In this document: piece by piece, positions 50,777-58,744 of the stretch
How positions within the stretch are numbered: the stretch's first letter is position 1
How the letters are laid out: every line of letters starts with the position of its first letter
Assembly: GCA_024226315.1 (NCBI GenBank)
Contig: JAAELT010000631.1
Span: 39,512-103,511, forward strand
Direction of reading: 5' to 3'
DNA: 64,000 nucleotides
DNA from: a bacterium
GTDB lineage: Bacteria > Acidobacteriota > Thermoanaerobaculia > Multivoradales > J023
Position numbers and translations under genes: made by a program
Notes under the pieces: generated by a model
Seen by the model: the letters and a program-made list of their open reading frames with translations, nothing else
Told to the model about the DNA's origin: nothing
Database searches by the model: none

Positions 50777-52573
50777 ATGAAGCCGGCGGTTCTGATCGTC
50801 GAGCCCGACGACGATCGGCGACGGGCTCTCTCCCTTGGGCTCGCGCAGCGCGGTTACGAGTCCGTCCCGGCGATGGGGGCGGACGAGGGTTTGAAGTTCG
50901 CCCGTGGCCTGGGCCCCAGCGTCATCGTGGCTCCTGCCCTGCTGATGGGCTTCGGCGATGCTTCGATTCTGGACCGGTTCCAGGTTCGGGATCGCTCGAT
51001 GAAGCGCACCCTGCTGCTGCTCGGCAACGCTTCGGACGAGGGCGCGGTGCCCGAGGACGTGCTGTTCCTGCAGGTCCGCGGTCTCTCTCACGACGAGATC
51101 GCGCGGCGGATCCGGCTGGTGCTGGTCGGGCGCGAGGTCGGCGTCGAGGCCGACGCCGAGATCAGGTCGCTGGTCGGCGACCTGTCGCTGACGCCGTTGC
51201 TCGAGCTGGTGCGCGCGCTGCATCGCTGCGCGGTCACCGGCCGGCTCGAGGTCGAGGCCGGCGTGATCGCGCTCGACGCCGGTGACGTGGTCGCCGCGCA
51301 GGCCGGCAGGGCGCGCGGCATCAAGGCCTTCTGCCGGCTGAGCCGGCTGGTCGACGGACCTTTTCACGTCGTTCTCGGGCCGGTGGGGGACGACCGGGAG
51401 ATCGACCTCGCGGTGCCGGACCTGGTGCTCACGTCGATCGAGGAGCTGCAGATAGAGCAGCCCGATCGACGCGCCAAGCTCCGAGTCCTGACGCCGCCCG
51501 GGGGAGAAGAGGAGTCCTCCAACCTGCAGCAGACGCTGCTCGAGGTGATCGAGGGTTGCGAGTCGGTGGGCGATCTGCTGGACGCCCTGCCGGCCACCGA
51601 CGGCCGGGTCGTCCAGATGATGCGGGGTCTCCAGGAACGAGGCATGCTACGGCTCGAAACGCCGAGGCTGGCGGTCGCGGTGGTCACCGACTCGACCTCG
51701 GATCTGCCGCCCGAGCTGGCCCGCAGCCACGACATCCAGGTGGTCCCGCTGTCGGTGATCTTCGGCAAGGACCGGCTTCGTGACGGCGTCGACATCCAGG
51801 CCCGGGACTTCTATCAGCTGCTCGAATCGAGCGACTCCCATCCGCAGACCCAGCCGCCGCCCGAAGCCGAGTTCTTCGAGCACTACCTGGAGCTGACCCG
51901 AGAGCAGGACGTGATCTCGGTGCACATCTCCGAGAAGATGTCCGAGACCACCGCTCATGCGCGTGAGGCGGCCCTGCGCGGCAGCCGCTCGTTCGACCTG
52001 CCGCCGGAGCGTCACGACTACGCCCTCGAGGTCGTGGACTCGGAGACCGTCAGCATGGGCCTCGGCCTCCAGGCCCTGTTCGCCGCGCGTATGGCGCGGC
52101 GTGGGCTTGGAGTCTTCCACATCGCCCAACGCCTGCGCGCCATCGCTCCGCGTATCCACATCCTGTTCGGCGTCGACACTCTCGACTATCTGGTCAAGGG
52201 CGGCCGGATCGGCCGCGCGCGCGCGGCGCTCGGGAAGTTACTGGGCATCCGGCCGATCCTCGGGGTGGTCGGCGGCGAGGTGACCGACGTCGACAAGGTG
52301 CTGGGCGGCCGGCGAGTCCATCCTCGAATCGTCGCCCTGTTCGAGGAACGCCTCGAGCCCGGTAAGCCCGTCATCGTGTCGATCGCCCACGCCCGGGCGC
52401 CGGTGTGGGCCGATCGGTTGCGCACGTTGATCGAACGGCGTTTCGCGCCGCGGGAGATGATCATGACCGACATCGGGCCGGTCGTCGGTACCCACACCGG
52501 CCCGGGCTGCGTCGGCTGTGTCGCGTTTCAACCGGACGAGGAGGAGTGGCCGCTGGTTTCGGCGCTGGAATAG
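50777..52573 (+). CDS. DegV fatty-acid-binding domain fused to receiver-like and DUF4388 domains
   Basis: 598 aa. Residues 1-115 resemble a degenerate response-regulator receiver (AVLIVEPDDDRRRALSLGLA; the usual phospho-Asp is not evident). Residues 125-225 fit a DUF4388/PATAN module (GDLSLTPLLELVRALHRCAV, TGRLEVEAGVIALDAGDVVA). From about 295 a DegV domain binds fatty acids: VAVVTDSTSDLPPELA (the TDSxxD motif), VVPLSVIFGKDRLRDGVDI, and IHILFGVDTLDYLVKGGRIG then RA...LGKLLGIRPIL. DegV proteins usually stand alone (about 280 aa) and hand fatty acids to FakA-type kinases. The fusion suggests signalling that senses lipid. The gene follows pheA after 50 nt. Confidence 0.87.
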   Translation: MKPAVLIVEPDDDRRRALSLGLAQRGYESVPAMGADEGLKFARGLGPSVIVAPALLMGFGDASILDRFQVRDRSMKRTLLLLGNASDEGAVPEDVLFLQVRGLSHDEIARRIRLVLVGREVGVEADAEIRSLVGDLSLTPLLELVRALHRCAVTGRLEVEAGVIALDAGDVVAAQAGRARGIKAFCRLSRLVDGPFHVVLGPVGDDREIDLAVPDLVLTSIEELQIEQPDRRAKLRVLTPPGGEEESSNLQQTLLEVIEGCESVGDLLDALPATDGRVVQMMRGLQERGMLRLETPRLAVAVVTDSTSDLPPELARSHDIQVVPLSVIFGKDRLRDGVDIQARDFYQLLESSDSHPQTQPPPEAEFFEHYLELTREQDVISVHISEKMSETTAHAREAALRGSRSFDLPPERHDYALEVVDSETVSMGLGLQALFAARMARRGLGVFHIAQRLRAIAPRIHILFGVDTLDYLVKGGRIGRARAALGKLLGIRPILGVVGGEVTDVDKVLGGRRVHPRIVALFEERLEPGKPVIVSIAHARAPVWADRLRTLIERRFAPREMIMTDIGPVVGTHTGPGCVGCVAFQPDEEEWPLVSALE

Positions 52574-52629
52574 CCCATCGTCCTGGCTCATGGGAGGAGC
52601 ACGGTGTCGCCCACCCTCTGGTCATTCTG

Positions 52630-52727
52630 CGGCGGACGATCGAGCCTTGTTCGCGGCCACCCTGGTGGTGTCGCGCGCGCGACAGGATTGTGACGGCCCG
52701 GCTGCCCGGCGGGTGATCCTGTTCAAA
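52630..52727. repeat. Repeat R1, copy 1 (3' flank of the VOC gene)
   Basis: About 98 bp that recur at 60247-60357 with over 90 percent identity apart from a 12-nt insertion in the second copy. It contains inverted arms ACAGGAT and ATCCTGT around a GC-rich centre, so it may be a terminator for the minus-strand VOC gene. In the plus strand both copies read LVVSRxRQDCDGPAARRVIL in the same frame. Confidence 0.85.
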
Positions 52728-52783
52728 CGGATCGTACCAGGATCACGGCCGCGGGCGGCCGCCGATGCCGAGCCGCGGGGCGA

Positions 52784-53560
52784 TCAGCCCCCGGCGGTGT
52801 GATGGATCGCGAACGCCGCGCCCTGGGGATCCATGCACGTGGCGACGAAATCGCCGCCGGGCACTTCCATGGGCCCGCTCAGAACCTGGCCGCCGTGCTC
52901 CTTGACAACCTCGACCACTCGCGAGACGTCGTCGACGCGGGCATAGTGCAACCAGCTCGGCGGACCCGGCATCTCCGCCGGCTTGTTGAACATGCCGCCG
53001 AGCGGGATCTCGGTGCGCCGGTACATCTGGTAGATGCCCACGCCCTCGCCCATGTCCATGGCCTCGGCGTCGTGCCACCCGAAGAGCTTGGAGTAGAAGG
53101 CGAGGGCGGCTTTGTAATCGGTGGTCGCCAGCTCGTGCCAGGAGAACTCGCCGAGGTTCGGCGGCCCGTCGTGCCCCGGGGCCTCGCCGCTCGGCGTGTA
53201 GGCCGCGAACACCGCCCCCTGGGGATCCGCGATCACCGCGAAGCGGCCGACGTTGGGGATGTCGGTCGGCTGAACCATGACGTTGCCGCCGAGGTCGCCC
53301 GCCTGCTTGGTGGTGGCGTCGACGTCGGGGCTGGCGACGTAGGCGAGCCAGTGGGGAGGCGCCAGCGCCTCGGGCGGCAGCTGCGCGACTCCGCCGAGCG
53401 GCGCTCCGCCGTTGGTCCACATGTCGTAAGGCGGGTCGGCGCCCTCGAACGGGATCGTGCCCCAGCCGACCACCGTGGTGTAGAAGTCTTTGGCGGCACC
53501 GGGGTCGGAGGTCATCAGATCGTGCCAGACGAACCGGCCGAGAGGGAAGTCTTCGGACAT
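52784..53560 (-). CDS. VOC superfamily protein with two glyoxalase-like domains
   Basis: 258 aa. Two vicinal-oxygen-chelate repeats: first GRFVWHDLMTSDPGAAKDFY, then YTTVVGW...VFAAYTP; second LGEFSWHELATTDYKAALAF, then YSKLFGW...AFAIHH. The His in FVWHDL and FSWHEL and the acidic partner in the last strand are potential metal ligands. Related to the 27-kDa antigen CFP30B-like group; substrate unknown. The start at 53560 has CAGGAGACCTCC upstream. Its first 12 codons and its whole promoter region are duplicated at 60924-61043, and its 3' flank at 60247. Confidence 0.88.
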   Translation of the reverse strand: MSEDFPLGRFVWHDLMTSDPGAAKDFYTTVVGWGTIPFEGADPPYDMWTNGGAPLGGVAQLPPEALAPPHWLAYVASPDVDATTKQAGDLGGNVMVQPTDIPNVGRFAVIADPQGAVFAAYTPSGEAPGHDGPPNLGEFSWHELATTDYKAALAFYSKLFGWHDAEAMDMGEGVGIYQMYRRTEIPLGGMFNKPAEMPGPPSWLHYARVDDVSRVVEVVKEHGGQVLSGPMEVPGGDFVATCMDPQGAAFAIHHTAGG

Positions 53561-53643
53561 GGAGGTCTCCTGATGTAAGTGGAGTTGGCGATAGCCGGGA
53601 TCGTGTACTGGATCATACGGCCACACGCGGGAAAAGGTTGGCA
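53524..53643. repeat. Repeat R2, copy 1 (5' end and promoter of the VOC gene)
   Basis: About 120 bp matching 60924-61043 with a few substitutions. It covers the first 12 codons of the VOC gene, its ribosome site and about 80 bp of upstream sequence (containing CGATAGCCGGGATCGTGTAC), and so probably the promoter. Confidence 0.85.
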
Positions 53644-53652
53644 AAGATCCGA

Positions 53653-54663
53653 TCAATCTCGGCGCCCGGTCAACGTCGCCTTCAGCCAACCGAAGAGTGC
53701 CGCGTGGATGGCGGCCAGGAACGTCATCCAGAGCGGGTACGCAAGCAGACCTCGCTTGAGCTTCACGAACGGCCTGGTACCGGCCGGTGCCCGTATGCCT
53801 CGCGCGTATCCCTCGCCGAGGTAGGTCACTTCGAGGTGCTCGGGTGCCACTCGCAGAGCGGTGAGCTGGATCGAGGGGGCCTCACCCGCACTGCGGACGT
53901 GAAGAGGCGTGCCGCCGCTCGAGTGGATGCCGAGGCTCGGCCCGCGCGGCGCCTCGCGCAGGTCGAAAGGCTCGACGGTTTCCGGCTCGCCGGTCGGAAA
54001 GAAGACCATGTCGACGGTTTCCTCGGCCGGGACGATGATGATGAGCTGGCGCGGGTCGAAGAACTCCTCCTTTCCGATGCGGAACAGGCGACGGCAGCGT
54101 TTCCCCGTCTCCGCGTGGTCTTCGACCTTGAGCCGCAGGCCGCCGTCGGGTGCGGTGAGACGCAGGGGAAACGGGTCGTTGGGCGAGGCCGGTTGATCCA
54201 GGTGCAGGGTCAGCGCGCTGCTGGCACCCTCGGGTGCCAGCTCGAGGGAGGATCGGCACCTGACCCAGCTCTCCGGCTCGGCCCGTGACGCGGACGGCTG
54301 CCCGAAGTCCCACTGGATCTCGACCGGGTCGGGGGGCAGCGGCACGCCCATCCGCACCCATTCCCTGCGGGTCGAGTCCGCCAGACTGACTCGGCTGAGC
54401 TCGAGCTTGACGAACAACCCGGACCGGACGTCGAGATGGAGCGTGCTCCGCGCGGGCAGGAACCCCTCCAGCCGCAGCTCCTCGCCCATGAACACCCGCT
54501 GCGTGTCCGGAGGCAGGCCGTTGATCCTCGGATCGAAGAGCGGCGCGATCAGCCAGGCGTCGACGGCCACGATGGCGGCCAGGACCGCGAGCACGGTCGC
54601 CAGGCGCAGCGACTTCCGCCGCCAGTGGACGCGCAACCGGCGCCGCAGGACGTGGAGACGCAC
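53653..54663 (-). CDS. Membrane-anchored protein of unknown function
   Basis: 336 aa. A basic start (RLHVLRRRLRVHWRRKS) precedes one membrane helix (LATVLAVLAAIVAVDAWLIA). A large extracytoplasmic beta-rich part follows, and a second helix near the C-terminus (YPLWMTFLAAIHAALFGWL) ends in basic KATLTGRRD. I do not recognise the family. It follows the secreted protein gene at 54674 on the same strand with a 10-nt gap, so the two likely form an operon and act together at the envelope. Confidence 0.7.
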   Translation of the reverse strand: MRLHVLRRRLRVHWRRKSLRLATVLAVLAAIVAVDAWLIAPLFDPRINGLPPDTQRVFMGEELRLEGFLPARSTLHLDVRSGLFVKLELSRVSLADSTRREWVRMGVPLPPDPVEIQWDFGQPSASRAEPESWVRCRSSLELAPEGASSALTLHLDQPASPNDPFPLRLTAPDGGLRLKVEDHAETGKRCRRLFRIGKEEFFDPRQLIIIVPAEETVDMVFFPTGEPETVEPFDLREAPRGPSLGIHSSGGTPLHVRSAGEAPSIQLTALRVAPEHLEVTYLGEGYARGIRAPAGTRPFVKLKRGLLAYPLWMTFLAAIHAALFGWLKATLTGRRD

Positions 54664-54673
54664 GGGCGTTCGA

Positions 54674-55510
54674 TCACTCCGGGTCGATCGCGACCCGATC
54701 CTCGGATCGGACGATCGTCCAGTCCTGCTTGGCCACCGGGGTGCGAAACCACGCCCTGACCTGGAGCAGGTGTGAGCCCTGGGACGGCGAGCCGTCGTCG
54801 GTCATGCCGCCCCAGCGGTCCTCGCAGGTCGTCTTGCGCCGGCAATCGACCTCGTTGACGTGGACGACGGTGTTTTCGAAGACCCGCTCCTCGGGCAGAT
54901 ATCGTTGTCGCAGGATCTCGGCTTGCGTTTCCTCGAAGTCCCGCCTGAGAAAGAAGCTGTAGGCGGCCTCCTCGGAGGCGGCGGGCCGGATGGACTCGGG
55001 CCCGAAGCGGAGCTGCTCGATCACCAGCGAGCCGACCGCCCGCTTGCCGACCCCGATGCCGTAGAGCTCGAAGTCGATCGGGGCGCCCTTCTTGTCGTAG
55101 GCCTGGACGACGAAGCGGCCCGCTTTCAGCCTTCTGCCGAGTCTGCCCGGCACCTGAGTTTTCTCGACCCGGCGCCGGTTCTTGCGGCCCTGGAAGTAGA
55201 TCTGCTCGCTCTTCTCCTCGGTCCAGATGCGCAAGATCAACTCGCCCTTCTGCTTCAGCTCGAAGTCCACCACCACCGGCCAGCCGGCCGCCAGGAATCC
55301 GCGAGCCTCGACCGCTCCTTCCCGGCCACCCACCAGCCGGGGCCCCAGCTCGGGAAGCTGCGCCGTCAGCGCGAGCCAGTCGATCGGCTCCAGCGCGACA
55401 CCGCGCTCGGTCTCCTTCTCGAGCACCACCTGCCCCCGAGCGGTGGCACAGAACGCCGAGAAGCACAAGATCGATATCGCGGCCCGTAGCCTGAACCTCG
55501 CCATGGGCAT
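54674..55510 (-). CDS. Secreted protein of unknown function
   Basis: 278 aa with a signal peptide (about 1-26, RLRAAISILCFSAFCATARG then QVV). Mature part beta-rich: AAGWPVVVDFELKQKGELIL, LKAGRFVVQAYDKKGAPIDF, SHLLQVRAWFRTPVAK. A cysteine pair (EVDCRRKTTCEDRW) probably forms a disulfide. Its start has AAAGGAGGGAGC directly upstream, an excellent ribosome site. First gene of a two-gene operon with 53653. No family recognised. Confidence 0.72.
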   Translation of the reverse strand: MPMARFRLRAAISILCFSAFCATARGQVVLEKETERGVALEPIDWLALTAQLPELGPRLVGGREGAVEARGFLAAGWPVVVDFELKQKGELILRIWTEEKSEQIYFQGRKNRRRVEKTQVPGRLGRRLKAGRFVVQAYDKKGAPIDFELYGIGVGKRAVGSLVIEQLRFGPESIRPAASEEAAYSFFLRRDFEETQAEILRQRYLPEERVFENTVVHVNEVDCRRKTTCEDRWGGMTDDGSPSQGSHLLQVRAWFRTPVAKQDWTIVRSEDRVAIDPE

Positions 55511-55604
55511 GCTCCCTCCTTTGTGTGTGCACAGAGAATGCGTCCATTATGGCACGCGCCCTCCCAGAAACAACTCGCTGCCCGGCGCCGGGTAGTGGGT
55601 CAGT

Positions 55605-56465
55605 TTAGATTTTTGAATCGAGCAGACCGACGACCCGCTCATAGCTCCATGGCTCAGTAGCAAGCATCGCTGCCATGGCCGGAGTGGTGGGGCGCCCGCC
55701 CGCGTTCTTGGTGAGGGTCATGTGCGGCTTCACGAAGTTGTAGATCATGTAGTACAGGCTGATCGCCGCCGCGTGGTTTTCGAGCTTCTTCGAGAAGCCG
55801 TTCGTTAGCCTGGTGAACCGCCGGAGGTGCATCCGCATCGTAAGGTTCTGGCGCTCGACGTAGCTGGTCGAGATTTTCGAGCGGTCGGGATCGCCCTGGA
55901 CGACGGTCTTGACCGTCTCCTGGATCTTGGCGGGAGAGTACCGCTTCTGGGGCTCGGGATCCTCGCCGTAGACCTTGACTAGGGTCGCGTAGTCGATGTC
56001 CATGCCGAAGACTTCCTCCACGGCGTCGATGTAGACCTTCAGGCCGTCTGTGGTGAGCTGGATCCGGTAGATGAGCCGGGCGGCGAGATCATCGATGAAC
56101 TTCTTCGCGGTCGCGAAGTCGCGCGGGCCGATCAGCCAAGACGGGACCAGCTTCGACTCGGCATCGATCGCCACCCAGGTCCAGGCATCGCCAACCATCG
56201 GCGGGCGCTTCTCGCCCTTGCGCTTCGCGGTCTTCTCTTTCATGGCCACGAAGCTCCAGATCTCATCCGCCTCGATCCGCTTGCAGGACAGGTCGATCAT
56301 GTTCTCGTCGTGGTACTTCGAGCAGGCATCGCCCAACTCGACCAGGAGCTTGGAGACGGTGTTCTTGCTCGTGCCGGTCAGCCGAGAGGTGGGGCGGATG
56401 CCGTTGCCCTCGGAGAGTGCCTTGACGATCGCGACCCGCTTTTCTTTGCTGAGGATGTTGGCCAT
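55605..56465 (-). CDS. IS1-family-like DDE transposase
   Basis: 286 aa in one frame. An N-terminal helix-turn-helix (SEGNGIRPTSRLTGTSKNTV) precedes a DDE core: EADEIWSFVAMKEK (first Asp), LTTDGLKVYIDAVEEVFG (second Asp), and STSYVERQNLTMRMHLRRFT (Glu), then YMIYNFVKPHMTL. The DEIW motif and the RxNxTxR-like RQNLTMR motif are typical of IS1-type transposases. No frameshift is needed, unlike E. coli IS1. The stop lies 15 nt from the left inverted repeat. The start is supported by GAAAGGGAGCAAGAC. Confidence 0.9.
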   Translation of the reverse strand: MANILSKEKRVAIVKALSEGNGIRPTSRLTGTSKNTVSKLLVELGDACSKYHDENMIDLSCKRIEADEIWSFVAMKEKTAKRKGEKRPPMVGDAWTWVAIDAESKLVPSWLIGPRDFATAKKFIDDLAARLIYRIQLTTDGLKVYIDAVEEVFGMDIDYATLVKVYGEDPEPQKRYSPAKIQETVKTVVQGDPDRSKISTSYVERQNLTMRMHLRRFTRLTNGFSKKLENHAAAISLYYMIYNFVKPHMTLTKNAGGRPTTPAMAAMLATEPWSYERVVGLLDSKI

Positions 56466-56582
56466 GTCTTGCTCCCTTTCAACATGACCAGACTAGCACA
56501 ATGCTCAAGCATCGTCAAGCACAAAGAGCCATGTTGCGGCAAGAAAGTGCCGCGCAGAGAGCCACCGGGCGGGCACCTGCTG

Positions 56583-57053
56583 CTACGTCTCGGCAGGTGG
56601 CGCAGGGTTCGAGATCTCGACCTCGAGCGGGAGGCTGGCTACGACCGCCCACTCTTCGCCATCCTGTAGCGATACGGTAAACCACATTGTGCCCGATCCG
56701 CGATCGATGGGCATCGCTGGAATCTTCACGATGGTCCGATAACGGTGGTGCTCATCCATCGGAAGCGCCATCTCGTTGTTGCTGAACTCTTCGCCGTCGA
56801 CGTCGATAATCGCCAGCCGTGCTCTCGTCGGCTCTTCTACCTGGTCCCGGTCAGACCGCCTCCACCAGCTAACGAGCTGTACTTGCAGCGGCATCAGCAG
56901 CCTCTTCGCGCCCTCAGGGGCGTTGCGCAGCGCGCTCTCCAAAAAATCGGCCTGGAGGACGACTTTCTCGATAACTTCGAGCAAGCTGATTTGATTTGTG
57001 CTCTTGTCCTCGACCCCCTTGTAGCAGAGCACCGACCAAATATGTTCAGCCAT
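56583..57053 (-). CDS. Hypothetical transposon passenger protein
   Basis: 156 aa; the ATG at 57053 is used because the protein opens AEHIWSVLCYKGVEDKSTNQ, then ISLLEVIEKVVLQ, a pattern I associate with a small uncharacterised family, and because it overlaps the antitoxin stop by 8 nt. The rest alternates beta-strands (LMPLQVQLVSWWRRS, RARLAIIDVDGEEF, TMWFTVSLQDGEEWAVVASL), like a compact beta-sandwich. No catalytic motif. It is the third gene of the toxin-antitoxin operon, so it may be a chaperone or accessory component. Confidence 0.65.
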   Translation of the reverse strand: MAEHIWSVLCYKGVEDKSTNQISLLEVIEKVVLQADFLESALRNAPEGAKRLLMPLQVQLVSWWRRSDRDQVEEPTRARLAIIDVDGEEFSNNEMALPMDEHHRYRTIVKIPAMPIDRGSGTMWFTVSLQDGEEWAVVASLPLEVEISNPAPPAET

Positions 57054-57567
57054 AACGGCGGTGCTCCGCCTTGTCGAGGGCGCCGACGGTGACGTTGGGT
57101 AGGCTTGCAAACGCGGCGGAAGTGCTCGGCAGCTTGAATTCCGCCACCCTGGAAACAGAGTCGGACCGATACTCGGCTGATGGGCCAGCCGCCCCGCCCT
57201 TCGCTTCAAAGACCGGATCATCCTCGAAGGACGGCCGGTCAAGGTCTCGCCTGCTGAGCTTCGTAACGCCATCGAGGAAGTTTCCCCAACTCTCGAATCG
57301 AATAACGAGAGGCAGGTCGAAAGCCTTCGCCAGCCTGCGCAGCGTCCTCACGCTCCAGCTTGAGTAATCCACCTTCTCATAGGCTGAGATCCGAGATTGC
57401 CCCATGCCCCCGGCAAGGTCGCCAAGCTGCTTCTGAGTCAGAACTCGTTCTTGGCGCAACGTCGCAATCTGAAGCGCGATCGAGGCGTCAAGAAACTGGT
57501 CGGCGTAGTCAGTGCGCGCCTCTTTGTCGTGGAACTCCACGAGAAGCCTGGCTCTTGTTTCGTCCAT
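57046..57567 (-). CDS. XRE-family HTH antitoxin
   Basis: 173 aa with an AGGAGGGGCAAG ribosome site just upstream of the ATG. The HTH is ATLRQERVLTQKQLGDLAGG, then MGQSRISAYEKVDYSSWSV (about 32-72). After it comes an unusually long C-terminal region (about 75-173) that would wrap the toxin. It overlaps the toxin gene by 59 nt and the next gene by 8 nt. It likely binds the palindrome upstream of the toxin gene to repress the operon. Confidence 0.82.
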   Translation of the reverse strand: MDETRARLLVEFHDKEARTDYADQFLDASIALQIATLRQERVLTQKQLGDLAGGMGQSRISAYEKVDYSSWSVRTLRRLAKAFDLPLVIRFESWGNFLDGVTKLSRRDLDRPSFEDDPVFEAKGGAAGPSAEYRSDSVSRVAEFKLPSTSAAFASLPNVTVGALDKAEHRRYG

Positions 57568-57970
57568 CTTGCCCCTCCTGCTTCTTCTTGATCTCTGCCC
57601 GGCGCCTGCGTGGGTCGGCGACAACCTGTCGAATCTTCTCGTGGGAGAGTTTCGCGGATTGGATTGCCGCCGGCGCCTCTCGATTGTCCTTCTTCTCCAC
57701 CCGCTGGAGAAATGTCACTGTCTCCTCATCGTCTGAGTCCAGCGGCCCGAAGCATAGGCGCGGCCTAAGTTGCTTGTCGCCCTTTGCCTTGATCTTGTAG
57801 AGGCCAGATCCTTTGACCTTGAACACGACCCTTCGGAGCGCTTGCCTGCGGTCCACCTGCCTGAGAATGTCGAGCTGGAAATTCAGTCCGCGCCTATCGC
57901 GCGGACTCAACTTCGGCCAGTCGGTCATCTCCCGGCGGTTCCGCGGGCCGACGTACTCGTAGCGTATCAC
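57509..57970 (-). CDS. HigB/Gp49-like toxin of the RelE superfamily
   Basis: 153 aa from a GTG with AGGATATT before it. RRVVFKVKGSGLYKIKAKGD (core beta-sheet), then PRLCFGPLDSDDEETVTFLQ and RVEKKDNREAPAAIQSAKLS form the typical body of phage Gp49/HigB-like mRNA interferases, including the LxKK...P..I..A. end. The last 30 residues (basic and Gln-rich, EIKKKQEGQDGRNKSQASR) are an extra tail overlapping the antitoxin start. Toxin first, antitoxin second is the HigBA order. Confidence 0.78.
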   Translation of the reverse strand: MIRYEYVGPRNRREMTDWPKLSPRDRRGLNFQLDILRQVDRRQALRRVVFKVKGSGLYKIKAKGDKQLRPRLCFGPLDSDDEETVTFLQRVEKKDNREAPAAIQSAKLSHEKIRQVVADPRRRRAEIKKKQEGQDGRNKSQASRGVPRQRGAH

Positions 57971-57990
57971 AATATCCTGATAAAGTGTGG

Positions 57991-58008
57991 TATCATCTTT
58001 TCATGATA
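57991..58008. promoter_or_regulatory. Operator-like inverted repeat between toxin gene and tRNA
   Basis: TATCAT-CTTTTC-ATGATA: perfect 6-bp arms around a 6-nt centre, 21 nt upstream of the toxin start and 5 nt upstream of the tRNA. It is embedded in an AT-rich tract that must contain promoters in both directions. A likely site for the XRE antitoxin. Confidence 0.6.
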
Positions 58009-58012
58009 ATGC

Positions 58013-58111
58013 GGAGGGGGCGTCGCCGGCTGGTCCGGCAGCGGCCTTAGACGCCGCGATGGAACCCTGGGCTGTATCCCTGGAGCGGTTCGAATCCGGC
58101 CCCCTCCGCCA
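58013..58111 (+). tRNA. Allo-tRNA-like gene (9/3 acceptor/T architecture), anticodon UAG, encoded CCA
   Basis: The acceptor stem is 9 perfect pairs, GGAGGGGGC (58013-58021) with GCCCCCTCC (58099-58107). Discriminator G (58108) and CCA (58109-58111) follow. The T arm has only 3 pairs, CGG (58086-58088) with CCG (58096-58098), around the canonical loop TTCGAAT. The acceptor plus T branch is therefore 12 bp (9+3), the layout known from allo-tRNAs. D arm GCCGG-CTGGT-CCGGC (58025-58039). Anticodon arm GCGGC-CTTAGAC-GCCGC (58041-58057), anticodon TAG at 58048-58050, reading Leu CUA/CUN. A long variable arm (about 58058-58085) folds as CC-T-GGG/CCC-T-GG. A standard 7/5 fold fails: G-G and A-C mismatches in the T stem. 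Known allo-tRNAs carry a serine-type long arm, so charging with serine is possible (inference). Confidence 0.85.
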
Positions 58112-58119
58112 TTTCCATC

Positions 58120-58479
58120 TTACTTCGCCCACCTCGCCGCTGCTGCCTTTCTGGCGATCTCTGACCTCCGTTCGGGTGTCAGTGTTGCCGCCCTGGCCTT
58201 GCCGCCCTTGAGCCCGCCTTTGCGACCGGCCGCCTTGCGATCCGGACCCTTGCTGCCCATCTTCCGGCGCACGAGCCACGCCCGCCACTCTGACCAGCGC
58301 TTCTCTTCGCCCCATCGGTCCGTCAGTGGTGGATGGATCTCCAGCGTCGGCGCGACGATGCCGGTCTCTTCCCAGAACTCTCGGGCAAGATCGTCAACGT
58401 CTTCGGCAGGTTCTAGCGATTGCTCGCCAACAGCGAACGCCCGCTCCATCGGATCGCGCGGGAGTTTCGGTCTCTTCAT
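58120..58479 (-). CDS. Small protein with KGG/histone-like basic tail
   Basis: 119 aa. The N-terminus is acidic (RAFAVGEQSLEPAEDVDDLA then REFWEE). The C-terminal third is basic: KGPDRKAAGRKGGLKGGKAR then TPERRSEIARKAAAARWAK, the KGGxxGG...EIARKAAxARW pattern seen in many small stress- or plasmid-borne proteins of unknown function that may bind DNA or RNA. The ribosome site is GGAGTATCCCGCC. A transposon passenger. Confidence 0.68.
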   Translation of the reverse strand: MKRPKLPRDPMERAFAVGEQSLEPAEDVDDLAREFWEETGIVAPTLEIHPPLTDRWGEEKRWSEWRAWLVRRKMGSKGPDRKAAGRKGGLKGGKARAATLTPERRSEIARKAAAARWAK

Positions 58480-58539
58480 GGCGGGATACTCCTATGCTTG
58501 ACCATAACGGCCTAAGCATAGCTCCGGTCAGTTTGAGAG

Positions 58540-58698
58540 TCAATCCTCCATTCCGAGGAACTTCCGGAGCGCCCGCCTCACGATCTCGCTCTTGCTCGTG
58601 CGCTTCCTCTTCGCTTCCTGCTCAAGCGCAGCATCCTCGTCCTCGAAGACGTAGGCCACCAGCCGCACCAGCTCGGGTTCCCGCTTGTCGTCCGCCAT
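58540..58698 (-). CDS. Ribbon-helix-helix (CopG/Arc-like) small DNA-binding protein
   Basis: 52 aa, MADDKREPELVRLVAYVFED at the start and a C-terminal KRTSKSEIVRRALRKFLG, the RxSKSEIVRRAL signature of RHH proteins. The first strand contains RLVAYVF. It is too small to make more than the DNA-binding dimer. It is divergent from the zinc-ribbon genes, and a perfect inverted repeat lies in the gap between them. It may be an orphan antitoxin or an autoregulator of the transposon passengers. Confidence 0.75.
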   Translation of the reverse strand: MADDKREPELVRLVAYVFEDEDAALEQEAKRKRTSKSEIVRRALRKFLGMED

Positions 58699-58744
58699 GC
58701 CGAGAGCCTACGGGAACGGACAGGGCTCGGTGTAGTGATGGAGT

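Noticed and set aside
55605..56465. Programmed frameshift in the transposase as in E. coli IS1
   Set aside because: The 286-residue frame already contains the HTH and all DDE residues without interruption.
58011..58109. Canonical tRNA-Leu with a 7-bp acceptor starting at 58011
   Set aside because: That placement leaves a C discriminator without CCA, seven unpaired bases before the D stem, and a T stem with two mismatches. Shifting to 58013 with a 9/3 fold pairs everything and gives GCCA.
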